This document shows positions 1 through 5,503 of a stretch of 10,653 nt of DNA, piece after piece. Under the pieces are notes generated by a model. It was not told where the DNA came from. It did not search any database and worked only from the letters and a program-made list of their open reading frames with translations. Within the stretch, counting starts at the first letter, position 1; each line of letters begins with the position of its first letter. Source of the DNA: Thermoplasmata archaeon (GTDB taxonomy: Archaea; Thermoplasmatota; E2; DHVEG-1); contig DAOWFO010000079.1 of NCBI GenBank assembly GCA_030637965.1, positions 1 through 10,653 on the forward strand. The letters run 5' to 3'. The position numbers and the translations under genes were made by a program.

Positions 1-16
1 GAAGAATTTTTCTTTC

Positions 17-886
17 TTAAAGTATTGGCATAAGTAACGGTTTTTCATTTATTGTTGTTATATATCTTGGCATCAACTGAGATTGAGCAAGTACACATAT
101 TCCAACCACAAAAATCAGTGTTAAAATCATCATAAATGGTTGTGAAAAAATTGGCGGCATAGATGTTAAACCTCCTGGTGCCTGAGTTGCAGCTGGACTG
201 CTTATGCTCTCTAAAATTTCTGGAGTCAAACCTGCAGCAGCTTCATGAGCAGGTCCAATCCCCCCAAGCATTACATATATTCCTATGGTAAGAATAAGCA
301 TACCAATCAACATTAGTATTCCTTGAACGGCATGTGTCCACATTACCGCATATAATCCTCCTACAGTTATATATATACCAACAACTACAGTGAATACTAT
401 AATACAAAGTTCGTATGAGATTCCAAAAGTAACTTGGAAAAGAGAGGCTATTGCCAAGAATACTGCGGAGGTATATGCCACCATGAAAATAGCTATTATC
501 AAACCAGAAACTGATTGTAATCTAGTTGAATTAAATCTGTTTCCTAGTAGTTCAGGTAATGTAAGAGCGTTTAGTGAAAGCCCCATTTTTCTTGTTCTAA
601 AACCATAAAATATGAATGCTATAAGAATCCCAACAAATACGTTCAGAAATGCAAGCCATAATATTGAATGTCCATAAATTGATGCAATTCCAGAAAATCC
701 GATCAAAGCTACTGCACTAATAAATGTTGCACCGTATGAAAAAGCTATAACAACAGCTCCCATCTTTCTCCCAGCAACAAAATAATCCTCAGCTGTTTTG
801 GTTTTTTTATATCCCAGATAACCTAAGAATATAAACATCGTAGCGAAAAGAACCATAAAAATTGTAAAAAAGATGACGTCTTCCAT
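17..886 (-). CDS. Sodium:solute symporter (SSF family), C-terminally truncated
   Basis: This is an integral membrane protein of the SSF (SLC5-like) family, which uses a sodium gradient to import organic acids, amino acids or sugars; the substrate cannot be read here. Visible family marks are an AEDYFVAGRKMG motif after the first helix (residues 32-43), LPELLGNRF (110-118) and the signature GGLYAVMWTHAVQG (176-189), where the usual WTD reads WTH. I count about seven hydrophobic segments, near residues 3-25, 44-68, 72-96, 124-150, 157-180, 186-209 and 250-270. The family is usually 450-550 residues, but this frame ends at 289 with TAA at 17-19, after the segment before the second half of the transport core. 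The core helix that carries the second part of the sodium site in relatives is therefore missing. The cause may be a frameshift, a nonsense change, a sequencing error or real truncation; the remainder would lie left of the window. The start ATG at 884-886 has AGGGG upstream and lies one base after the accessory gene stop. Family call is firm; functionality is doubtful. Confidence 0.85.
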   Translation of the reverse strand: MEDVIFFTIFMVLFATMFIFLGYLGYKKTKTAEDYFVAGRKMGAVVIAFSYGATFISAVALIGFSGIASIYGHSILWLAFLNVFVGILIAFIFYGFRTRKMGLSLNALTLPELLGNRFNSTRLQSVSGLIIAIFMVAYTSAVFLAIASLFQVTFGISYELCIIVFTVVVGIYITVGGLYAVMWTHAVQGILMLIGMLILTIGIYVMLGGIGPAHEAAAGLTPEILESISSPAATQAPGGLTSMPPIFSQPFMMILTLIFVVGICVLAQSQLMPRYITTINEKPLLMPIL

Positions 887-887
887 C

Positions 888-1055
888 TTATTTGACCCCT
901 TTTTTTCCGGATTGATCTATTTTTCTTTTAGATGGATTTTTCTCGTCATATTTTTTTATATACCATTGATAAATACCATAAAACAAACATAATATCGCTG
1001 CTAATATTGTTCCGATCCAAGCTGTAAACACCCAAATGTCCATACCAAGTATCAT
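888..1055 (-). CDS. Small symporter accessory membrane protein (55 aa)
   Basis: This is a short protein with one transmembrane helix, resembling the small accessory proteins encoded just before SSF symporters in several archaea. The N-terminal GMDIWVFTAWIGTILAAILC leads into LFYGIYQWYIKKYDEK: an aromatic-rich helix (about residues 7-29) followed by a basic cytoplasmic tail (KKYDEKNPSKRK). Reading is open back to a TTG at 1071-1073, which would give 61 residues. I prefer the ATG at 1053-1055, because a strong GGAGGAGG lies at 1064-1071, eight bases before it, and would otherwise sit inside the gene. The stop TAA (888-890) is one base from the symporter ATG, so the pair is very likely co-transcribed and translationally coupled. 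It probably stabilises or assembles with the carrier; this is inferred from context and resemblance, not from a known mechanism. Confidence 0.78.
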   Translation of the reverse strand: MILGMDIWVFTAWIGTILAAILCLFYGIYQWYIKKYDEKNPSKRKIDQSGKKGVK

Positions 1056-1063
1056 ATTTTTTT

Positions 1064-1071
1064 CCTCCTCC
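1064..1071 (-). promoter_or_regulatory. Strong Shine-Dalgarno site fixing the accessory-protein start
   Basis: GGAGGAGG lies eight bases (AAAAAAAT on the minus strand) before the ATG at 1053-1055. It is the longest ribosome-binding match I noticed in the window. It decides against the in-frame TTG at 1071-1073, which overlaps the site. Confidence 0.7.
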
Positions 1072-1079
1072 AAACTATC

Positions 1080-1159
1080 AAGAATATTGAACTTAATGAT
1101 GTGCTGCAGAACAACTATTATAATTTATATCTTTCTTTAATTTTAAAAAAAATATTCTT
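1080..1159. repeat. Inverted repeat flanking the divergent symporter/paaK promoters
   Basis: AAGAATATT at 1080-1088 is repeated in exact inverted form as AATATTCTT at 1151-1159, separated by 62 bases that include the candidate TATA box. The arms could be operator half-sites for a shared regulator. In sequence this AT-rich a 9-base match is close to chance, so confidence is low. Confidence 0.25.
1121..1131 (-). promoter_or_regulatory. Candidate archaeal TATA box for the accessory/symporter operon
   Basis: Read on the minus strand, this is GATATAAATTA preceded by purine-rich GAAA, a fair BRE plus TATA arrangement. A start of transcription about 25 bases downstream would fall near 1100 and leave a leader of roughly 45 bases holding the GGAGGAGG site. 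Background AT content makes any such call tentative. I see no equally clear box for the divergent paaK. Confidence 0.4.
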
Positions 1160-1233
1160 ATCTTTTGTAATCTATTTTGTCCCGAAATTATTATAATCAA
1201 ATATTTTATTTGGCCACATTAAGGGTAGGTTAT

Positions 1234-2526
1234 ATGGCAACAGAATTTTGGAATCAGAAAATTGAAACGAAGCCTTTAGACGAATTAAAAAATCTGCAAT
1301 TTAAAAGGTTAAGAAGACTAATGGAATATATCTATAACAACAATAAGTTTTATCATAAAAAACTCAGGGATGCACAAATAAAACCTGATAATATTAAAAG
1401 CTTAAATGATATCCAAAAACTTCCCTTCTTAACAAAACAAGATTTAAGGGAGTTTTATCCTTTTGGTCTTGTCTGTACCAAAATGGATGATATTGTAGAA
1501 GTTCATGCTTCATCAGGTACAACAGGCAAACCCGTTGTTGGGCCATATACGTACAACGATGTTGAAATTTGGGGTGAAGTTATGGCTCGTTCATTGTGGG
1601 CAAACGGTCTTCGTAATAATGACATCCTTCAGAATTCTTATGGATATGGCCTCTTTACAGGTGCCCATGGGTTTGAAAAAGGAGCACAGAAAATAGGTGC
1701 TTCAATTATTACTATTAGTTCTGGTAACACTAAAAGACAGGTAAATGTTATGAAAGATTTTGGTTCAACTGCATTAGCATGTACTCCGTCTTATTCAATG
1801 TATATAGCTGAAGTTGCAGAGGAGATGGGTTTTGATCCTAAAAAAGATTTCAAATTAAAAATTGGTTGTTTTGGTGCAGAAGCGTGGAGTGAGGAAATGA
1901 GAAACAATATTGAGAAGCGATGGGGAATCATAGCACATGAACATTATGGTTTAACAGAAGTAATAGGTCCTGGAGTAGTTTCTGAATGCAGAGAAAAAAG
2001 ATTACATGTCAATATTGATCATTTTCTCACAGAAATAATTGATCCTGAAACAGGTGAAACTCTTACAACTGGTGAAGAGGGAGAATTAGTCTATACTACT
2101 TTGACTAAGGAAGCTTTTCCGGTTCTTAGATTTAGAACAAAGGATCTTGCAGTATACTATGAAGAGGAATGCGAGTGTGGACGAACACTCCCAATCCAAT
2201 CTCGTATCAAGGGAAGAAGCGACGATATGATGAAGATTAAAGGTGTCATTGTTTTCCCATCACAGATTGAATCAGCGTTGATGAAAGTCGAAGGAGTAAG
2301 TGATAATTATCAGATTGTTAAAACTAAACAGGGCAATATAATTTCATTATCAGTAGAGATTGAACCAACTTATAACAGACACAAAGAAGGGCATCTAGAT
2401 GCCCTAGAAAAATTAGCTGAGGAAGAAATTTATAGCATACTTAATTTGAATGTTCCGGTCAAGGCTATTCCGCCTAAAACTATACCACGTAGCAATGGAA
2501 AAGCCAAGAGAGTAATTGAAAGATAA
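1234..2526 (+). CDS. paaK: Phenylacetate-CoA ligase-like AMP-forming enzyme
   Basis: This is a cytosolic adenylate-forming ligase of the PaaK type, which converts an aryl acid such as phenylacetate or indoleacetate to its CoA thioester using ATP and CoA, with release of AMP and pyrophosphate. In the 430-residue product I see the P-loop ASSGTTGKP (92-100), the adenylation motif YGLTE (238-242), the R-T-K-D-L hinge region (301-305), GRSDDMMKIKGVIVFPSQIE (327-346) and a C-terminal SNGKAKRV (420-427) carrying the conserved lysine region. Length matches the family (about 430-440). I chose the ATG at 1234 over the in-frame TTG at 1177: AGGGTAGGT lies just before the ATG, and the extra 19 residues would start inside the promoter region and lack family similarity. 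Cys252, Cys314 and Cys316 could bind a metal. In archaea such enzymes often serve aromatic amino acid fermentation. The carrier gene follows after 23 bases, suggesting an operon. The exact acid is unknown. Confidence 0.9.
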   Translation: MATEFWNQKIETKPLDELKNLQFKRLRRLMEYIYNNNKFYHKKLRDAQIKPDNIKSLNDIQKLPFLTKQDLREFYPFGLVCTKMDDIVEVHASSGTTGKPVVGPYTYNDVEIWGEVMARSLWANGLRNNDILQNSYGYGLFTGAHGFEKGAQKIGASIITISSGNTKRQVNVMKDFGSTALACTPSYSMYIAEVAEEMGFDPKKDFKLKIGCFGAEAWSEEMRNNIEKRWGIIAHEHYGLTEVIGPGVVSECREKRLHVNIDHFLTEIIDPETGETLTTGEEGELVYTTLTKEAFPVLRFRTKDLAVYYEEECECGRTLPIQSRIKGRSDDMMKIKGVIVFPSQIESALMKVEGVSDNYQIVKTKQGNIISLSVEIEPTYNRHKEGHLDALEKLAEEEIYSILNLNVPVKAIPPKTIPRSNGKAKRVIER

Positions 2527-2549
2527 AACTTTTTTAAGGATATACTATA

Positions 2550-3596
2550 ATGATTGAAATATTAAATTCAATTATACCATATGTAACAGGTCTTTGGGCC
2601 CTGCCATGGATTTTAATAGGATTTATAATAACGCTGTTACTCTCACGCGTTTTTGGTAGCAATAAAGTAGATAATGCTATGAAAAAAATTGGGCTTATTT
2701 TACTTTTTATTTTTGTTCCTCTATTATTGTTTAGAGTATTTCTTGATGTTGATTTTGGTGAAAATGAAATACTTTTTTCAATTTTTTGTTTTATAATAAT
2801 AGGATTCATGTATTTTCTTTCATATTTATTAGCCAAATTAAATGCAAATAATATGAATCTAAAAGGATCATCGAAAAGACATTTTATCAAAACAGTATTG
2901 ACTAATCAGGGTAGAAGTACAGCTTTCGTTGGTAGTGCTATGTTAGCTATTTCAGAGTGGCAAATTCCAGCAGCAATTAACATGAGTATCGGTGCAATTT
3001 TTCTATTTGCAATAATACCCTATATTCTTTCACATTCACATAAAAAAAACAAAATCTCTGAAAAACATGTATTACCTTGGTATCTAAAATTATTTCCATG
3101 GTACCTACTATCCTTTGCAATTACTTCTGTACTTTTCCATGGAACAACAGGAATTTATCTAAAGGATTTAGGTGATGCTGGTATTATTTTTAAGTTTTTT
3201 ACTGCAATTACTGTCCCAGCTGCTCTCTATTATGTAGGTGCTAGCATTCATCCCCGTGATCTAAAAATTAATGAGATGAAAAAGCTGTTCAACCTAAGAC
3301 ATAAAATTAGATATCATTTGCTATGGGTTAGAAACATTTTTTTTATAACAACAGTAATAACTCCTCTATTAATATCTCTTATTTTAAGTATTTTATTAAT
3401 GTTGGATTTTATAATAAAAGAGTGGTTTGCTGTCTTGATAATAAATTCAATTCTACCAATAACAAGTACCAACATGTTTCTTGTACCCTATGGAATTGAT
3501 AAAAAAGTAACAGCACTTTCTATAACATGGACTACCATTGTTTGTGTTCCAATTGTTGTATTATTAATAACGATCTTAAGAAAATATCTGGTATAG
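2550..3596 (+). CDS. AEC (auxin efflux carrier)/BART-type membrane transporter
   Basis: This is a polytopic membrane protein of 348 residues, about ten hydrophobic segments and almost no soluble domain. It fits the AEC/malate permease family of secondary carriers for organic anions. Supporting features, arranged as in the family's two inverted five-helix halves: TNQGRSTAFVGSAML (118-132), like the family's first-half Asn-Gly motif; TVPAALYYVGASIHPRDL (221-238), like the P-x-x-L-x-x-x-G-x-x-L motif; and ILPITSTNMFLVPYGIDKK (301-319), like the P-T-x-x-N motif followed by Y-G-x-D. The ATG at 2550 has AAGGA about ten bases before it. The gene follows paaK by only 23 bases and is probably co-transcribed, so its substrate may be an aryl or other carboxylic acid handled by that ligase; this is inference. 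The family call rests on remembered motifs, and another member of the BART superfamily is possible. Confidence 0.7.
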   Translation: MIEILNSIIPYVTGLWALPWILIGFIITLLLSRVFGSNKVDNAMKKIGLILLFIFVPLLLFRVFLDVDFGENEILFSIFCFIIIGFMYFLSYLLAKLNANNMNLKGSSKRHFIKTVLTNQGRSTAFVGSAMLAISEWQIPAAINMSIGAIFLFAIIPYILSHSHKKNKISEKHVLPWYLKLFPWYLLSFAITSVLFHGTTGIYLKDLGDAGIIFKFFTAITVPAALYYVGASIHPRDLKINEMKKLFNLRHKIRYHLLWVRNIFFITTVITPLLISLILSILLMLDFIIKEWFAVLIINSILPITSTNMFLVPYGIDKKVTALSITWTTIVCVPIVVLLITILRKYLV

Positions 3597-3618
3597 TCGT
3601 CATTCTAATAAAAATAAA

Positions 3619-3624
3619 TTTTTT
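3619..3624 (+). terminator. Possible T-run terminator after the carrier gene
   Basis: TTTTTT occurs 23 bases after the carrier stop codon, within a convergent spacer (3597-3765) that is nearly all A and T. Archaeal termination often uses such runs without a hairpin, but the background here is so AT-rich that this is only a candidate. Confidence 0.3.
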
Positions 3625-3765
3625 AAAATAATAGCCATAAATCAATACAATAAATCAAAATTGTAACTTTCTTATTATTAAATATTTGATGGATTTCAAT
3701 ATTGTTAATAATTATTAATATTTACTTGTTTTTATAATTAATACTCGCAAATATATACTGGTAAT

Positions 3766-4548
3766 TTACAATTTTTTTAATATTAGTTCCGCAGCTTTTT
3801 TACCAGAAAGAAGCATTCCACCAAAAATTGGACCCATACGTTGTGATTCATAAACCGCATTTGCACTCATACCTGCAACATATAGCCCCGGATAAACCTC
3901 TTTTGTATTTTCAACAACTTCCTTTTCACCAATTTCTGCATTCATTGATTGCTCCATTAAATCCTTATTTGGGTTGCTTAAAGGACCTTTTTTTGGTCTA
4001 CATTTTTTACGAACTATATTACAAATCTCAGCATTATGACCTGTAGCATCAATGCAATACTTAGAACGAATAGCAAGAGGATCAACATGTAAGCCTGCTA
4101 CTACAACTGAACTCCAGTTGATAACAAAACCATTTACTGCTTTATCCTTATCAATAAGTACATCTTCAACTGATATTGTATTAAAAATTCTTGCACCTGC
4201 ATCAATTGCCTTTGAACAAAGTTTTGTAATTGATTCAATTGAATCAGCACTGTAATATTTATTCCCTTCATCAGTAACTCCTATGTTTGCTTCCTCCAAT
4301 AGATGTTTGGATTTTTCCTGAACTACAATAACTGGGAATGTCATACCACCTCCCCACATACCTCCACCTATTGAAAGTTTTTTTTCAAAAATTATCACTT
4401 TCTTACCGGCCTTTGATAAATATTGTGCTGCAATAAGACCAGCAGGACCAGCACCAGCAATAGCAACATCAATATCAAAGCTATTCTTAAATTCTTTATA
4501 AAAACGTTCAAATATAATTCTTGTTACAACAACGTCGTCAATACTCAT
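3766..4548 (-). CDS. thi4: Thiazole synthase, archaeal sulfide-dependent Thi4 type
   Basis: This is a flavin-fold enzyme that makes the adenylated thiazole precursor of thiamine from NAD and glycine; archaeal members were often annotated as ribose-1,5-bisphosphate isomerase. The 260-residue length is typical. Visible features are a dinucleotide-binding AGAGPAGLIAA (31-41) with acidic Glu55 after the second strand, the glycine loop GGGMWGGGM (61-69), VAGLHVDP (150-157), DATGHNAEI (167-175) and the C-terminal RMGPIFGGMLLSGKKAAE (237-254). In yeast Thi4 the residue before x-D-P is the cysteine that gives up its sulfur. Here it is His154, as in the Methanocaldococcus enzyme, which uses free sulfide with iron and turns over repeatedly. 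The ATG at 4546-4548 has GAGGT seven bases upstream. It stands alone on this strand, divergent from rimI, with a short leader showing no TPP riboswitch features. Confidence 0.93.
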   Translation of the reverse strand: MSIDDVVVTRIIFERFYKEFKNSFDIDVAIAGAGPAGLIAAQYLSKAGKKVIIFEKKLSIGGGMWGGGMTFPVIVVQEKSKHLLEEANIGVTDEGNKYYSADSIESITKLCSKAIDAGARIFNTISVEDVLIDKDKAVNGFVINWSSVVVAGLHVDPLAIRSKYCIDATGHNAEICNIVRKKCRPKKGPLSNPNKDLMEQSMNAEIGEKEVVENTKEVYPGLYVAGMSANAVYESQRMGPIFGGMLLSGKKAAELILKKL

Positions 4549-4605
4549 AAATAGAACCTCTTAGGCAACTATGAATTAACCTTTCTTTATTAAACATACC
4601 GTTAA

Positions 4606-4617
4606 CCATTTATATTA
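4606..4617. promoter_or_regulatory. Shared TATA-like element between thi4 and rimI
   Basis: CCATTTATATTA is TATA-like on both strands within an 89-base divergent spacer. On the plus strand, initiation about 25-27 bases downstream of its centre falls at or next to the rimI GTG (4638), implying a leaderless mRNA. On the minus strand it would give thi4 a leader of roughly 40 bases containing GAGGT. Spacing is the main support. One element could serve only one direction, with a second box missed in the AT-rich background. Confidence 0.45.
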
Positions 4618-4637
4618 CGTTATGCTGATTACAAATT

Positions 4638-5075
4638 GTGTTTACGGTAAGAAAATTCCACCCATCAGATATGTTTTCTGTTATTAATTTATCTTTTAAA
4701 ACGTTAACCGAACGTTATAACCCAAGTCTCTTTAACTATTTTTACGAAAATTTTCCAGAGGGTTTCTGGGTTTGTGAAAAAAATCATAAAATTGTAGGAT
4801 TTATAGTTGGAGTAAAAACTAATTCAGAAATTGCACGGATATTAATATTAGCTGTATTAAAAGAATACAGACGACAAGGGATAGGCAATATTTTACTAAA
4901 AAATTTTTTGAGAGAGGTAGCAATTGAAAACATAAAACATGTTGAGTTAGAGGTGGAAACAAAAAATAAGTCAGCTATTGAATTTTATATGGAAAATGGT
5001 TTTGAAATTATAGATATATTAATCAAATTTTATCAAAATGGTAAAGATGCATATGCCATGAGATTGATAATTTAA
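4638..5075 (+). CDS. rimI: GNAT N-acetyltransferase, RimI/Ard1-like
   Basis: This is a single-domain GNAT enzyme (145 residues) that transfers acetyl from acetyl-CoA, most likely to protein N termini as archaeal RimI/Ard1 homologues do. The N-terminal VRKFHPSDMFSVINLS fits the family's first strand and helix. GFIVGVKT (54-61) and ILILAVLKEY (69-78) lead into the acetyl-CoA loop RRQGIG (78-83), and the end carries LEVETKNKSAIEFYMENGFE (104-123) plus a Y-x-x-G-x-D-A-Y-x-M pattern (132-141), all typical of this group. The start is GTG with no Shine-Dalgarno match before it. Together with the TATA-like element ending about 21 bases upstream, this points to a leaderless transcript. The next in-frame ATG, codon 12, would remove the first strand. 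It converges on the UPF0058 gene with overlapping stop codons. Substrate specificity is inferred from family only. Confidence 0.85.
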   Translation: MFTVRKFHPSDMFSVINLSFKTLTERYNPSLFNYFYENFPEGFWVCEKNHKIVGFIVGVKTNSEIARILILAVLKEYRRQGIGNILLKNFLREVAIENIKHVELEVETKNKSAIEFYMENGFEIIDILIKFYQNGKDAYAMRLII

Positions 5076-5374
5076 GGATGAAAAAGTTTTTTCTCCTTAT
5101 CTGTCATAAAACGTTCAGACATTTGATCTAATCTACCAGAAATTTTCTCCAATCCAGGACAATCATTATTTGATAAAAGACCTGCAATTCCTCTACTTAA
5201 TGTAAATACTGCAAGTTTATGTTCTCTCTTAGATTTGTATACCTGATATGGAGAAATATCAAGTTTTTCATATGGTAAAAAGTCGTTTACACCATTGTTT
5301 TCAACAACATCTTCAAAATGAATTTTTAATTGAAGTAAAAACGTATGCAACTGGATAAGTTCATCTTTCTGCAT
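5072..5374 (-). CDS. UPF0058 family protein
   Basis: This is a small soluble protein of 100 residues, almost wholly helical by composition, with no signal peptide or membrane segment. It matches the euryarchaeal UPF0058 family, whose function is not established. Recognisable parts are the start KDELIQLHTFLLQLK (3-17), the central PYQVYKSKREHKLAVFTLSR (42-61) with its conserved K-S-K-x-x-H-K-x-A core, and a helical C-terminal part ending in Lys-rich residues. The ATG at 5372-5374 is preceded by GGTGGA about eight bases upstream. An out-of-frame ATG lies next to that site (5389-5391) and opens only a nine-codon frame, so it is probably not used. The gene lies 129 bases downstream of dnaG on the same strand and could be part of its transcript or have its own promoter. 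No nuclease, DNA-binding or enzyme motif is visible. Confidence 0.85.
   Translation of the reverse strand: MQKDELIQLHTFLLQLKIHFEDVVENNGVNDFLPYEKLDISPYQVYKSKREHKLAVFTLSRGIAGLLSNNDCPGLEKISGRLDQMSERFMTDKEKKLFHP
5073..5099. terminator. Dyad with A/T runs at the convergent rimI and UPF0058 stops, candidate two-way terminator
   Basis: TAAGGA (5073-5078) pairs with TCCTTA (5094-5099), and AAAAA (5081-5085) pairs with the run TTTTTT (5087-5092). This makes an almost continuous 11-bp dyad with a tiny loop. It includes the rimI stop codon and the last codons of UPF0058. A T-run appears in either direction of transcription, so it could end both mRNAs. Coding constraint from the Lys-rich UPF0058 end may explain part of it. 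Confidence 0.45.
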
Positions 5375-5440
5375 TATAATCTTCCACCATCAAAATACCA
5401 AAATGAAATAATATAGCGGGTTTTTATCATTTTCTGTATA

Positions 5441-5451
5441 CCATTTAAATA
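5441..5451 (-). promoter_or_regulatory. Candidate TATA box for the UPF0058 gene
   Basis: Read on the minus strand this is TATTTAAATGG, inside the 129-base gap after dnaG. Initiation about 25 bases on would fall near 5420 and give a leader of about 45 bases with the GGTGGA ribosome site. This suggests UPF0058 can be transcribed apart from dnaG. The rest of the gap shows no gene or clear terminator. Confidence 0.4.
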
Positions 5452-5503
5452 CAACTAATCTAAATTAATATAGAAGCATATAAATTAAATGAAATTTAGT
5501 AAA

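Noticed and set aside
1056..1233. Upstream in-frame TTG starts for the accessory protein (1071-1073) and for paaK (1177)
   Set aside because: In both cases a good ribosome site lies between the TTG and a later ATG, and the added residues lack family similarity.
3705..3718. Perfect 14-base palindrome TTAATAATTATTAA in the carrier/thi4 convergent spacer
   Set aside because: It is made only of A and T in a spacer that is almost all A and T, so it is not informative by itself.
4549..4600. Possible TPP riboswitch before thi4
   Set aside because: The leader is about 40-50 bases, too short, and lacks the conserved CUGAGA-type core.
5362..5391. Nine-codon upstream reading frame overlapping the UPF0058 start
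   Set aside because: It has no ribosome site of its own and contains the one used for UPF0058; more likely chance.
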